Of a stretch of 64,000 nt of DNA, positions 1 to 11,200 are shown piece after piece. The DNA lies in contig CM057229.1 of the NCBI GenBank assembly GCA_029891385.1, positions 3,039,001-3,103,000 of the forward strand, in the 5' to 3' direction. The notes under the pieces are model-generated. The model had not been told where the DNA came from. It saw only the letters and a program-made list of their open reading frames with translations, and ran no database searches. Numbering within the stretch: the stretch's first letter is position 1; each line of letters starts with the position of its first letter. The position numbers were made by a program, and so were the translations under genes. Source of the DNA: Erythroxylum novogranatense. Taxonomy: Eukaryota; Streptophyta; Magnoliopsida; Malpighiales; Erythroxylaceae.

Positions 1-172
1 GAGTTTCTCCGTTTTGTTATTCGTATTTCCGATGCACAATTTTCTGAGTATTCGTTTCGCTCCGATGATGCGATTTGTATTCCGATTAGCGATTTCTCGC
101 TTTTCGATTCCGAATTCAGTTTTTCGTGCTCCGTTTTCGGTTGGGATCCGATTCCCGGATCGGGTCCCAACA
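1..172. mobile_element. LTR terminus of element X, cut by the window edge
   Basis: The segment ends in a GGTCCCAACA-type terminus, like the 3' ends of the A and B LTRs (CCAACA). The sequence then switches abruptly to minus-strand LTR C. It is most simply the last part of a Ty3/gypsy LTR inserted into C. Because such LTRs have TGTTGG...CCAACA inverted ends, the start of a minus-strand LTR is also possible. No coding potential is visible. Confidence 0.5.
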
Positions 173-804
173 TAAACATTTCAGTGATCACATTTCAATC
201 AATAAAATTACAATAGCCCATTTGGGGCCCACTAGAACTACAACACTATTTTCCAGAAAAATGCAGAATCCATAATTGTATAAAAGTAAGAAGACACTAT
301 TACAGACGCGAACTGATCCCGACCTCTATCTTTTCCTGGCATGCAGTAGGCATACTCCCGTGTCTAACGGAGTACTCTTCAAGGCCTGAAAAATAGTTGC
401 AAATTTTGGGTGAGTTTTGCGAACTCAGTGAGGAACCATCATCACTCAAGCAATTCACAGCTCAGTTCACAATAACAAAGTCAGAAGTACCATATCATTA
501 TACAAAAGAAGTTCACAATTGTAGAAGGCACTCTTGCCTTGCTCTCATTTACAGTATTCAATCAACTATGAATGCAATGCATATGTGACACTTTCCCATT
601 TTATTTCAGTGTTGTGACCGAGCGCTTAAGCGAGAAGCAAAGGGACGAGACGTGTTTGGGGAGTAGGAGAGCCCTCTGGGTATGCACTATCTCCCTTCGA
701 GCTCAAGGCTCTTTTTTCGTATCAGTGGCGACTCTGGTCACAACTATTATTATCCGTTCATGTATTTGTGTATGCAATGCAATATGCCCAATATATCACA
801 GTCA
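173..804 (-). mobile_element. LTR C, left fragment (3' part of a minus-strand LTR)
   Basis: Read on the minus strand this matches the 3' part of LTRs E, F, G and D. It holds the 'accgctcg/gtcacaac' block, the GAGTTCGCAAAACTCACCCA block, a TTTTTCAG acceptor-like site (AG at 387-386), the GAAGAGTACTCCGTT block and the GTCGGGATCAGTTCGCGTCT block. The last roughly 170 bases of the LTR are missing where X interrupts it. It continues at 19232 beyond element A. The reading frames at 397-841 are by-products of this repeat. Confidence 0.75.
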
Positions 805-809
805 CTATA
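805..809. repeat. Target-site duplication of element A, left copy (ctata)
   Basis: The 5-bp ctata lies immediately before the first base of the A 5' LTR and recurs at 19232-19236 directly after the 3' LTR. Five bp is the usual duplication size for Ty3/gypsy integrases. Confidence 0.85.
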
Positions 810-1450
810 TATTGGCCCCTGAATTTTTCGTATTGCATTAAGCATGATTATAATTCAATTTAACTGGATTATGAGATTTAATGGATAAAGTTTGTTATGT
901 AAATGTTGGTCGAATTTATTTTATGGCTTAGTTGTATGAACAGTGGTAAAATGTGTGAGGGCATTTTTGTCATGACACTTAAGGATAGAAGGCTTAAGGC
1001 TTAAATGAAAGGGGCAAAATTGACATTTCACGTTTATTGAGAATAGAAATTAGAAGAAGAGGAAAGAAGGAAAAGAAGAGGAATATAGAAGAAGAGAAGA
1101 AGAGGAGTATCGTGAAAGAGGAAGAAGAGAAGAGAAAAGGGATTTTCGATCTTTGCAGTTTTTGACAAGTTCGGGACATTTTCGGGTAAGTTTTGCTTGT
1201 TTTAATCTTGTTTCGGTTGGATTAAACCTAAAGGTAGGTTGAATGTATGAGAATCGGTGGTTTAGGGTTTTAAGAGAAAAATGGATAGATTTCTTTGGGT
1301 TGATGATTTTTGTGCTTGTTTTTAGTTGTAAATGGGTTAGAAATGTATTCTAAGTCTTGAATCAAGGTTTAGATGTGTTGCATTTGCGTTTGCGGAAGGA
1401 TTGAAGTGAGAAAAGCTAGAAAATTTGGGGTTCGGGGTCGGTTCCCCGAT

Positions 1451-1685
1451 CCGCACGTCGCGACATGCTCTTGAGCACGCCGTGGCGTGCGAGGAGAGGT
1501 ACGCCGCGTGCATCCAGGGTGCACGTCGCGGCGTGCAAGAGATTATGTGCACGCCGCGATGCACATGAAGATGCACGCCGTGGCGAACGTCCATGCGTCC
1601 GCGCCACGGCGCATGCGGATCGTTCACCGCGGCGCCCAAGGGCCGTTCGCTGCGGCGAGCGTGGCCCTCGTCGCGTCGAACCCCC
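1451..1685. repeat. CpG-rich palindromic repeat block in A 5' LTR
   Basis: Dense imperfect repeats of CGTCGCGACGTGC, GCACGCCG and CGCCGCGGCG type form a GC island inside AT-rich LTR sequence. Homologous blocks occur at the same relative place in the A 3' LTR, both B LTRs and the E LTRs. Antisense and sense reading frames rich in Arg, Ala and His arise only from this composition. Confidence 0.8.
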
Positions 1686-2064
1686 TGTTTCCAGCAGCGA
1701 TGAATTTTGTTATTTTTGTTATATCTTGGGCCGTAGATACCCAAATGAGGTGATGTTTGACTCGTTGTAAAATAGAGACAAAGTTCTACAAGTTGCAGAC
1801 TATAAGACTCGTAAAATTTGGCCAGAAGTTGGGTATAGATTCTTGTTTCAGCATAAGGATAGTCTCAACTTGTTTGGGATATAAATTTTGGGTTTTTAAA
1901 CCAAATTGAATGTTTTTGGAGTCAATAGAAATGTAAGACAATGAGGACTTTTATGGAAAAAGTGACCCGAATGTTTGGACTTTGGCAGAGTTTGGGTTTG
2001 TTTATAATTTATCTTAGTAAATGTGTGATTTTTGGGTCCCTAATTTGTATTCCTATTTGAATAG

Positions 2065-2118
2065 GAATTTTGCATTTGATTAAGGGAATCAAGGAAGGCA
2101 AGAGGATCAAGATGAGAG
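2065..2118 (+). other. Intron-like cassette in A 5' LTR (54 nt)
   Basis: An AG at 2063-2064 (TTTGAATAG) precedes the cassette and a GT at 2119-2120 (AGGTATCT) follows it. The 3' LTR has the same cassette at 17841-17894 with identical length. It sits in the same order as the cassettes of LTRs B, E, F and C. Splicing is inferred, not shown. Confidence 0.4.
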
Positions 2119-3460
2119 GTATCTTTTATGTATGTATCCGAGCAAGGATTTCAGGTGGGTTTCATGTTTATAATTTAGTAATAAGCCACTAAAGTTTTCT
2201 CCCAAATCAATAATGATTTCAATTACTTCATAAATATCGTTTTGTTTCTGTTGAATGGTTTGCAAACTTTCTACATGTTTCAACATATGAACTTTTCTAA
2301 TGAATTTCAAATAAAGATGAAAATGCATTGAACATTTTATGTCATGCCTTGGAAAAATTCATGGCATTTTGTATATTCGGAAAGGAAAGAATAAAGCATG
2401 AAAAGTACGAAAGCTTCGATAAAATGCTTTGAGCATGAAACGAATGGTTATGTGCTATGTTTGGGTGAGAGAGTAACGGATGGACTCACGTGCACATCGA
2501 CGTATAGCTTTCTCCCGGCTGCCCGCTTGAGGCCACGAGATCCTTGAGAAATCGGACTCGTTTTGTTTACGGTATAAACTTCGGTTTATCCTGATCGTTT
2601 TACGGTACTCTCGAGCCGTTTGTTTGTGCATTGCATCTATGAATTGTCAAGTATGTGCATAAATTGAGCATTTTATATTGATGATTGAATGAATATGTTG
2701 TGTTGATGTGATAACAATTTTCCACTATGAAATTACAATTTCCAACTACGAGTTTGAACTCAGAATTTCAGATTTGACTGAAAATTTGGGAGCAAAGCAT
2801 TTTATGAACTTATTATGATTTTTGTACAACAAATGAACTTTTTCAACGGTTTTGCTTGTTTTTTGTTATAAACCTGTTACCCACGAGCTGTAAGCTCACC
2901 CCCCCTTCATTCCCATCCACAGGTGATGAGAAGAAGATCGGGTGAAGGGAAGTGAAGGTTTCGACTTATATGTGTACATATTGTATTATTCTAAGTTAGA
3001 TTGGCAATAGAAATTATGGGATCTGAATCTTTGTATATTCGGATATTCGATCTTGGTATTGTATTGTGGCGTGGAATGCCATTAAAGCTTGTAGCATTCT
3101 ATCCTTTGATATTAAGTGGGAATTTGGTTTACTTGAGGGAGTTATGGTTATGATATGATTTTTGAACTGAAAATTTTGGTTATGCATATGTATTTATATA
3201 TCGAAATAAGATTGTAAGCTTCGCGATTTCTGTGGTATACACCAATGTTCTGGTTCAATGATCGGATTCCGAGTACGGGTCTCATCATGTTTAGTAGCAG
3301 AGTAAGAAGAGATTTCAGCAAATCACGCTTCAGTAAGGCGATATTTTTGTACCGAGGTTGGGTTTCGAAAACGTGGCCCGGCATCTGTGGTATCAAACCA
3401 GGTTAGTAAGTGTTATGGTTTTGGTTTGAGTTGGATTCCGGAAACGGGTTCCAACATTTG

Positions 3461-3474
3461 TGGTATCAGAGCCC
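3461..3474 (+). promoter_or_regulatory. Primer binding site of element A
   Basis: TGGTATCAGAGCCC begins 4 bases after the LTR end and is complementary to the 3' end of plant initiator Met tRNA. It primes minus-strand DNA synthesis. Confidence 0.92.
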
Positions 3475-4229
3475 AGCATTATGATCTTGCATGGGCGCAT
3501 GTGTATGGGTTACACGCATAAGTCATTGTTAAGAGTTGAGGTGTGAAAATTTGAGGAACCAAGGTGATTGTTTGACTTAGATTGATAAGAATTTTGATTG
3601 ATTTTAGTAATGTGTTCAGGAAATTGAGTTGTGAATATCGTGATGAATTGTGATAAAGTAAAGTTTGAAAGATGAGATAACGAATAGAAATATATGTATG
3701 GAAGATCGATAGGTTGAATTTGAAATGATGATTGGTCCATCTGTCACGATCTGAGAAAAAGGAAAGTTGTGGATAATGAGAAAGGAGAAATAGAGTATGG
3801 GTAAGCGGAACAGATAATGACTCAATGCAATTGTATTGGAGGATTTATTAGAAGTATTATAACAATATTGTACTGTGGTGATATGTTTTCAAAAATGTTA
3901 TGGATACGAATGTATTGCCATGGAATGGTTGAGAAGTAGAGGGATATAAGTATACATGATGAGATTAGAGGGTACAAGTAGAGTGCAATGGAAGCATAAC
4001 TTTGTTATGATCTTAAGATAAGAAATTTGGAACCGGAGTGGTTTGTCGATTAAGACGATAAGAGTTCTGATCCGCAGTAAGAATAAATTGTGGAACTGAG
4101 GTCAGAATCTCATCATGACCTTGCATCGAGAATGAAAATGAGATGGACGTGAGGACGTAGAGAAGGGGAAATGAAGTAGATATAAATGACCTTGTATGAG
4201 ACGAATGAAATGATATATATATGGGGACT
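3475..4229 (+). other. Element A untranslated leader
   Basis: Non-coding leader between primer site and gag remnant. Its first ~100 bases resemble the leaders of E, F and G (CATGGGCG-type and TCATTG-type blocks). Candidate packaging or dimerisation sequence; no reading frame is supported. Confidence 0.5.
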
Positions 4230-4391
4230 TCACCTCGTAAAAGGACACGAGGAGTTCTGAAAAGATCAGTTGCACCTGACTCTTCGAAAAGAGAGGAGAG
4301 TACTGATGAATCAGTAGCCCCAGAAAATGATGAGGCTTCTGTAAGGCAAGGAAGTGAGCCCTACGTAATCAATATGGTAATGGACCCATGA
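4230..4391 (+). pseudogene. gag N-terminal remnant of element A (53 codons)
   Basis: An open stretch reading SPRKRTRGVLKR... to a TGA at 4389 matches the first residues of the B gag (MPPRRRTRGV, from 7048), both at the protein level and in surrounding DNA. The start codon is lost: the position aligned to ATG reads ACT/CTT. It then runs into non-coding sequence. The peptide is basic then acidic, as at the N-terminus of Tekay-like gag. This shows A descends from a gag-pol element related to B. Whether the remnant is translated is unknown. Confidence 0.6.
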
Positions 4392-4667
4392 TGAAATGAT
4401 ATAGCGTGAGAAACGGTGACTTTTGAAAAAACTAGCATAAAATTTGTGTTAGTCTGTTCGATAGGGGCGAACTGTTGTCAAGATCAATGGCGATCAAGGT
4501 ATCAATGATGTAAGATATGAATTGGTGATTTTAAGAAGTAAATCTGCGGACAGAATGGCATGACATTGTCAATGCTCAGCCAAGCATATGCGATAGCAAG
4601 AATGTTTGTTACTCCTTTGAGTTTTGAGTGAGTTGAACATTATCACCGTGTGAGGATGAGAGAAATT
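4392..4667 (+). other. Element A internal region, left of B insertion
   Basis: Decayed sequence following the gag remnant, with no supported frame. It ends at the B target site; the last five bases (aaatt, 4663-4667) are the left target duplication. Confidence 0.6.
4663..4667. repeat. Target-site duplication of element B, left copy (aaatt)
   Basis: The 5-bp aaatt directly precedes the TGTTAGG start of the B LTR and recurs at 13935-13939 directly after the CCCAACA end. Confidence 0.92.
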
Positions 4668-5330
4668 TGTTAGGCCCCGAATTTTTTTTTATGATGACAT
4701 TAAGCATGAATTGTGATGATTATGTGATTTAGACTTAGTTTGATTTATTTTGGAATAATAGTGGATAATTGAGGTGTAATTGCGTTTAATATGGTTTAAA
4801 TAAGGCATTAGAGGATTAAATTATGTGAGGGCATTTTGGGAAATTCACTTAAGTTTGATTGGGTTTAGGCTTGTAACGAGGGGTAAGTTGGTCTTTGTTC
4901 CATGCCTTAGGTTAAGAGGAAAGAAAAGAAGAAGAGAAAAGAGAAAGAAAGGAAAATAGAAGAGAAGAGAAAGAGGAAGAGAAGAAAAAGAAGAGAAGAA
5001 ACGACGGCGGTGGAGGAAGAGAAGAGAAGAGAGTTTCGATCTTTGCGTTTCGATCGATTTGAAGTGCTTTCGAGTAAGTTCCTCTTCGTTTAACCTTGTT
5101 TAGTTGGATTGAACCTTGAGATGAAGTGATTGTGAGAGAATCGAAGGTTTTAGGGTTTTAAGGCAAAAATGGTTTGATTTCTTGGGTTGATGCATTTGTG
5201 ACTGATTTTGAGTTGTTAATGGACTAGAAATGTAGTTTGAGACTTGATCTACACTTTGGCTGTGTTGCATTTGTGTTTGGAGAAGGATTGAATTGTGAAA
5301 ATGCAGAAAAGTCAGGTTCGGAGTCATTCT

Positions 5331-5512
5331 CCAGGCCCGTACGTCGCGATGTGCGTATGAACATGCCATGACGTCTTGAAGTTCGTCATGACAGTGAAAA
5401 TTAAATTCGCCGCGACGTGTGAGGGACGGTTCGTCGCGACGTGCGAACCTGTGTTCGCCGCGACGCACACTTGTGGTCACCGCGATGAGCAGGCCGCGGC
5501 GAGCCCCCTGTT
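5331..5512. repeat. CpG-rich repeat block in B 5' LTR
   Basis: Imperfect repeats around CGTCGCGATGTGCG and TTCGCCGCGACG. In the 3' LTR (12351-12570) several CpG positions are replaced by TG or CA, as expected from deamination of methylated CpG. Confidence 0.75.
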
Positions 5513-5770
5513 ATCTGAAAGTGAGATTTTCTTATTTTTTTAAGGGATATCTTTTGATGTGGATGTCTGTTTGAGGTGATTTTGGATTCGTTGTGATCTA
5601 GAAATTAAGGACTACGAGTTGTATGAAGATGGGAAGTTTGGAATTTGTTTCGAAGGGTTCGGGATTTGAGAGGAAAGTCGCAGATAGACCTTTAATGCTT
5701 ATTTTGATTGTCAAGCTTATTGGAATATTTGCTATGGATATTAATTGTATGGAAACTTGGTTTATTATAG

Positions 5771-5840
5771 GAAACCAAGCTAATTTGACCCAATCGCAAG
5801 AGGAAGGACAGCAGTGAGTCTGATACTCAAGCGATACTAG
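5771..5840 (+). other. Intron-like cassette in B 5' LTR (70 nt)
   Basis: TTTATTATAG precedes and GTGGGTAAT follows. The 3' LTR carries the same cassette (12830-12899) with the same length and the same flanking AG and GT. Inferred exon. Confidence 0.45.
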
Positions 5841-6886
5841 GTGGGTAATATGTTTATGGTTATTGTGTGTATGGGCAAATTGCCTGATGTATGCTTGCTT
5901 GCATGATGTGACATTACTTGTGTTGAATTCTATGAGAATATTGAACTAAATGTGAACTTGCATTATGATTAAAAATATGCATGGCTTGATAGGCCTTATG
6001 GCAATGGACAAGAATGAGAATTGAGAAAATGTGAGAAATGCTTTAAGCATGAATCGAATGGACTATGTGAATTGTTTGGGTAAGAGAGTTACGGATGGAG
6101 TCACGTGCGTTGTGACAAAAGCCTTCTCCGGCTGCCCTTGGGCAACGAGATCCTTGAGAAATCGGACTCGGATAGTTTACAGATTTACCTTTGGTTTATC
6201 CGGATCATTTACGGAACTCTCGAGCCAATTGTTTGTGCATACACGATTGATTTGATGAGCATAACATATGATGGATTTGATAGACTTGTTACATAATGAT
6301 TGTTATGTTGGGAAATAGAAATTTCATGACTATGGTTATATGAATGTGAATAAAATTGATGAATTGTGATTGCTAATGATATATGAATATATGCTTGATT
6401 GTGTGGCTCGTTGCCAATGGCTATAAACGTATATGCCACTGAGCTTTGCAGCTCACCCCATTACTCTCCCCTCCTCAGGTGCAGATCGAGACGATTGTCG
6501 ACCTTGCAGGGCATCAGAAACTTCGAGCTAGTTAGGAGCTTGTCTTAAGTTAGTACTTTGGTTAGCCCACCAGCATTTCATCATGGAGCATACCTTTGTA
6601 TTTTGTGATTAAATTTCATTTTGTATTATGTTATCTTTCGAAAATACTGGTTGAATTCCTTTGAATGACAATGGCATATGTTTTATGAATTTGAGATGAG
6701 TAATGCATGTTTAGAATGCATGTGTGGAAGATGTATATGTATGAGTATATATATTGTTATATGAATCGATTGGTTTTGTGTATGGATGTTGGGATCGGGT
6801 CCGAAGGTATATGGAGCGCCCGTCACAGGCGCGACCCGAGGGGCTACCTCGGGAATTGGGGACTCGGGACCCGGGCCCAACATGTT

Positions 6887-6898
6887 TGGTATCAGAGC
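6887..6898 (+). promoter_or_regulatory. Primer binding site of element B
   Basis: TGGTATCAGAGC, four bases after the LTR end at 6882; complementary to plant initiator Met tRNA. Confidence 0.93.
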
Positions 6899-7047
6899 GC
6901 CTAGGTTTAGGTGTCCTCGGCTTAGAATGCATAATAGGATTGTGTGATCTATGGTTATGTATTGCATTGATTAAGTGACATGCATATCATGCATACATGT
7001 AGATTTCCATATAGCTAATCCTTAGTGTTTCCATTTGAAGGAGTACG

Positions 7048-8330
7048 ATGCCACCTCGTAGAAGAACACGAGGAGTTATGCAAGGATCTGCTTTTTGCAC
7101 CGACTCTCCGACGAGAGAGGAGAGGGTGATGAGTCGATAGCCCGAAATCTTGAGGCTTCGTAGGCTAGGTAGTGAGCCCGTTTTGTCGCCGACTCGAGTC
7201 GCCAGATTCCACGAGAGCAGTGCCTCCATTGGATCCGAGATTGTTCGAGCCTTTACTCGGGCATTAAATGCGAGGCTATGGGTGGATGCCACACCTATAC
7301 CTTGACCCAGTTGAAGAAGGCGACGATTTGATAGATTAAGGAAGTATGGGGCGAGTTGATTTCTTTGGGACGTCGGATCTGAAGAAGTGAGACTTGGTTG
7401 AGGAAGGCGAGAGAGTGCTCGACCGGATGGAGTGTGAGGATGTGAGAGGGTCATCTATCTGCAAGTTTGCTTGTGGAGATGCACTTCTTGGTGGGAGCTA
7501 TGTGGAGTCGGATGAGGCCGATGGGGTTGGCGTGGCAAGATTTCGTGATTGCTTTTAGGAAGAAGTATCATCGAGGTTTATATTCAGTGAAGCGAGAGGA
7601 GTTTCTCGGTTTGACTCAAAAGGATATGTCGGTGGCGAGTATGCGCCGGTTTACTGACTATCCCGGTATGCTTGGTTGATCTTTGGCGAGGCGCGGATGT
7701 CGCGGTTTGAGTCAGTCTGCACCGCCATCGAGAGAAGGTGATTGTGCAGAATTTCATGATTTCCAGAACTGGTTGAGGCAGCTCGAGAGTTGAAAATATA
7801 GAGAATATCAAGAGTGCGATGAAAAGAAGAGAAAGGCGGAGAGCGTCTAGGAGAGGAGATGGCACTAGTACTCCTATGCCAGCGAGTCTAGGAGCTTCGA
7901 TTCATTCGGAGGAGAGGAGGCGGTGGTGCGAGCCGACCTGGGCGATGAGGACTTCTCTGTTTCTCACTGAAGCAGCGGTGGGTGGCGATAGAAGGGAGAT
8001 GGAGATATGTCATTCGTCCCGAAGTGTGAGCTTCGGAGAGCTCATAAAAGAGAGTGCTTTAGGCGGCAGGAGCTTGTTTCAAGCTGTGGGAGAAGGGACA
8101 CATTGCAGAGAGTGTCCTCGGCCTCCACGACAAGAGAGAGGCGGATCAAGCTCAGGGAGGGCAGAGACTATGGGACGGAGGGGCTGTGATGAAGTGGGGC
8201 GATTCGATGCAGCTAAGAGGGTGAATCTTTCGGGGAGACCGAGAGGGCAGGCACTAGCTAGGGTGTTTGCGATGAATAGGGAGGATGCTGAGACTGCTCC
8301 AGATGTTGTCACGGGTACAGTATAGTTATT
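7048..8330 (+). pseudogene. gag: Element B gag (capsid/nucleocapsid), frameshifted
   Basis: Gag would form the particle and bind the RNA. The ATG at 7048 is chosen because it opens MPPRRRTRGV, which matches the A gag remnant. The frame is lost within about 100 bases. A capsid-like segment reads WQDFVIAFRKKY...EFLGLTQ at about 7523-7620. The C-terminal part (7819-8325) is Arg-rich. Around 8056-8112 lies a broken CCHC zinc knuckle, in which Cys, His and Cys codons are present but in different frames. Several frame breaks coincide with CAG/CTG-to-CG changes relative to A, so part of the damage could be a sequence error. Confidence 0.75.
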
Positions 8331-8334
8331 TTCT

Positions 8335-8660
8335 GATGCTGTGATTGTGTTGATTGATCCAGGTTCTACTCACTCGTTTGTTTCGTCGAGTAGACCCGTG
8401 TGTGATATGATTGTGAGCCCTTTGGATACTCTGCTGATGGTGAGTACTCCAATCGGTCAGTATATTGTGATTAGTCAAGTATTTAGAGGTTATGAGATTC
8501 GCATTGGTGGAGAACTTCTAGTGGTTGATTTGATGCCACTGAAGATGAATGGTTTAGATGTGATTTTGGGCATGGATACATTAGAAAGGTACAATACCCG
8601 TTTGGATTGTAAATAGAAAACAGTGGAGTTTGAATTGGATGACGGTAGAAGAGTAGTGTT
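8335..8660 (+). pseudogene. Element B aspartic protease
   Basis: Retroviral-type aspartic protease that would cut the Gag-Pol polyprotein. LIDPGSTHSFVS gives the catalytic Asp region (DPGST in place of the commoner DSGST), and the second conserved block DVILGMDTLERYN follows about 70 residues later. The frame carries a TAG just upstream (8323-8325) and ends at TAG 8614-8616 right after LDCK, so it cannot be read through into RT. The linker to RT (8617-8904) is shifted and has no clean frame. Confidence 0.8.
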
Positions 8661-8904
8661 TACTGGGGACAGGAAAGCGAGTCCGCCCAGGATTGTCTCA
8701 GCTTTGACAGCAGAGAAGATGATGAGTAAGGGTTGTGAGGCGTTTTGACTTATGTGATAGACTCAGGGTGATAGAGAAAAGTTGGAGGATATTCGGTGAG
8801 TCGGGAATACTCGGATGTCTTTCGAGGAATTGCGGGACTCTGCTTACTAGGGAAATTGAGTTTCCATTGAGCTTTTGTCGGTACAAGGCGATTTGATTCC
8901 ACCT

Positions 8905-9653
8905 ATCGGATGGCTCTGGCAGAATTGAAAGAGCTTAAGGAGCAATTGGAGGAATTGTTAGAGAAAGGGTATATTCGATCGAGCTCTTCGCCTTGGGGAG
9001 CTCCGGTCCTATTTGTGAAGAGGAAAGATGGATCGTTAAGGATGTGTGTAGACTACAGGAAGTTGAATCAGGTTACTGTGAAGAACAAGTATCCGCTTCC
9101 TCGCATTGATGATCTATTTGATCAATTGCAAGGAGCGAGAGTCTTCTCTAAGATAGACTTGAGATCGGGTTATCACCAGTTGAGGATTAAGGAATCGGAT
9201 GTGCCGAAGTCTGCTTTCAGGACTCGGTATGGGCACTTTGAGTTTTTGGTGATGCCTTTCGGATTAACGAATGCGCCTGCAGCATTTATGGATTTGATGA
9301 ATCGGGTATTTAAGCCATTCTTGGACCAATTTATCATTGTCTTCATTGATGATATCTTGGTGTATTCCAAGAGTGATGAGCAGCATGAGGAACATTTGAG
9401 GATGGCTTTGGAGACTTTGAGGAGCAATGAGTTGTATGCCAAATTCAATAAATGCGAATTTTGGCTGAGAGAAGTTTCATTTCTTGGACACGTGATCTCA
9501 GAGCAAGGAGTTCATGTGGATCCAAAGAAGATAGAAGCTATGGTGTGTTGGGAAGCACCAAAGAATGTAGCAGAGGTGAGGAGTTTTCTGGGTTTGGCAG
9601 GCTATTACCGGAGATTCGTGGAGGGATTCTCCATGATAGCCGCTCCGATGTGA
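8905..9653 (+). pseudogene. pol: Element B reverse transcriptase
   Basis: A continuous RT frame. In order it shows the [22 protein letters not shown] entry helix, [28 protein letters not shown], the MPFGLTNAP block (about 9255) and the catalytic [11 protein letters not shown] (9342-9374, two Asp intact), then the thumb up to [15 protein letters not shown]. It ends at a TGA after IAAPM (9651-9653), followed by a frameshift before RNase H. The catalytic residues are intact, so loss of function is due to the frame breaks rather than active-site decay. High similarity of motifs to Tekay/Del elements. Confidence 0.93.
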
Positions 9654-10459
9654 GGTTCTTGAGGAAGAACCGAAGTTTGTTTGGGTGAGGAGTGTCGAGG
9701 AGCTTCGAGGAGCTCGGCCTTGATTGACGAGTGCCCGATTTTGGTTTTGCCGGGAGATGAAGGTTATTGGTGTATAGTGATGCTTCGAGGAAGGGTCTTG
9801 GTTGTGTTTTGATGCAGGATGATAGAGTGATTGCTTATGCTTCGAGGCAGTTGAAGCCTTATGAGTTGAACTATCCGACGCATGATTTGGAGTTAGCAGC
9901 TGTGATCTTTGCTTTGAAGATTTGGCGGCATTATTTGTATGGAGTTCAGACGCGAATCTTTACCGATCATAAGAGTCTGAAGTATTTGTTGAGCCAGAAG
10001 GAGTTGAATTTGAGGCAGAGAAGGTGGATCGAGCTACTAAAGGATTATGACTTGTTAATTGAGTATCATCCGGGCAAAGCCAATGTTGTGGCGGATGCCT
10101 TGAGCAGGAAGTCGTCGATTGCTCATGTTCGATCGGTTTATTTTCCTTTATTGGAAGAGATGGCCAAGCTAAAGATAAGCTTGAAGCAGGAGGAGTCGGA
10201 GTGTCTTCTAGCTAACTTCCGAGTTAGATCGATTCTCGAGAGAAAGTTAGAGTTGCGAGTTCAAGATCACGAGTTGAGTAGACTCAGAGATGAGATTCAG
10301 AATGGCAAGGTTTCTGAGATAGAGGTGCAGGATGATGGGCTTATGATAGTAGGAAACAGGTTGTGTATTCCTAATGTGCAGGAAGTTAAGGCTGAGATTA
10401 TGGATGAGGCACACAATGCACCTTATGCCATGCATCCAGGTAGCACCAGGATGTATTGA
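9654..10459 (+). pseudogene. pol: Element B RNase H and linker
   Basis: RNase H would remove template RNA during reverse transcription. After a shifted connection segment (9654-9766), an open frame from 9767 shows the motif with catalytic Asp ([11 protein letters not shown]), DLELAAVIF, the third acidic block [26 protein letters not shown], and the closing [17 protein letters not shown]. The frame runs on into the integrase N-terminal His pair ([11 protein letters not shown]) and is stopped by TGA at 10457-10459, where related elements have Arg. A CGA-to-TGA change is the simplest cause. Integrase continues in the same frame from 10463. Confidence 0.92.
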
Positions 10460-11200
10460 GATATGAGAGAGCAGTTTTGGTGGAAAGGCATGAAGAGGGA
10501 TATAGCAGAATTTGTCAGTAAGTGTCTAGTGTGCCAGCAAGTCAAAGCTGAACACCAGGCACCTTCGGGCAAGTTGAGGCCGTTGCCTATTCCGGAGTGG
10601 AAGTGGCAAAGGGTAACAATGGACTTTTTGATGGGTTTGCCCAGGACTAGTAGGAAACATGATGCCATTTGGGTGATAGTGGATCGGTTGACCAAGTCAG
10701 CCCACTTTTTGGCGATCAAGCAGACTGATTCTTTACATGTGTTAGCAAAGAAGTATATCGATGAGATAGTGAGATTACATGGGATTCCGGATTCCATAGT
10801 GTCGGATAGGGATCCTCGGTTTACTTCGAGGTTTTGGAGCAGTTTGCAGGAAGCTTTGGGGACGAAGCTGAATTTTAGTATGGCTTTTCACCCTCAGACG
10901 GATGGTCAATCTGAGAGGACCATACGGACTCTTGAGGGGATGCTTCGGGCTTGTGTGATGGATTTCAGAGGAGCTTGGGATGAGCATTTGCCGTTGGTCG
11001 AATTTGCTTATAATAATTCGTACCATTCGAGCATTCAGATGGCTCCATATGAGGCTTTGTATGGTAGGAGGTGTAGGACTCCGATCTGTTGGGACGAAGA
11101 AGGAGAGAGGCAATTAGTAGGACCAGAATTGATTCAGACAACGGTCGATAAAGTTAATTTGGTTAGCGGCGACTTAAGGCAAAGACTGAGGATAGGATGA
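10460..11200 (+). pseudogene. pol: Element B integrase, zinc-binding and catalytic domains
   Basis: Integrase inserts the cDNA. After the in-frame stop come CLVCQQVKAEH (the Cys pair of the HHCC domain), then the core: IWVIVDRLTKSAHF with the first Asp, VSDRDPRFTSRFW with the second Asp, and HPQTDGQSERTIRTLE with the Glu. NNSYHSSIQMAPYEALYGR follows. All three acidic residues are present. The frame is lost near 11185-11200, where the sequence shifts by one base into KSYVDAHRKEME. Confidence 0.93.

Larger units (their letters stand above)
810..3456 (+). repeat. Element A 5' LTR
   Basis: The 2647-bp LTR begins TATTGGCCCC and ends CCAACA; its partner is at 16610-19231. The target duplication fixes the first base at 810, so the LTR starts TA rather than TG. 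Internal parts are a purine-rich GAAGAA tract (1051-1140), a donor-like GGGTAAG (GT at 1186), a CpG-rich repeat block (1451-1685), a cassette flanked by splice-like sites (2065-2118), and a pyrimidine tract ending CCACAG at 2922. Apparent reading frames at 994-1770 come from the purine and CpG blocks. Confidence 0.88.
4668..6882 (+). repeat. Element B 5' LTR
   Basis: Begins TGTTAGGCCCCG and ends GGGCCCAACA. It contains a purine-rich tract (4917-5035), a donor-like GTAAGT (GT at 5074), a CpG-rich block (5331-5512), a 70-nt cassette (5771-5840), and a pyrimidine-rich CTCCTCAG acceptor-like site (AG at 6477-6478). The short reading frames at 5100-6967 are not conserved between the two LTRs. Confidence 0.93.

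Noticed and set aside
1261..1280. TTTAGGG-like telomere repeat in LTRs (also 5150, 12170, 17060)
   Set aside because: Single copy within TTTAGGGTTTTAAG, part of the LTR consensus; no tandem array.
1337..1770. Overlapping Arg/His/Ala-rich reading frames on both strands, also at 5100-5480, 17137-17479, 38069-38308, 44867-45082 and 63401-63625
   Set aside because: They are translations of the CpG-rich palindromic LTR arrays; frames are not conserved between LTR copies and both strands are open for compositional reasons.
6987..7454. 155-residue minus-strand frame over B gag
   Set aside because: Antisense shadow of gag; the sense strand carries the gag motifs.
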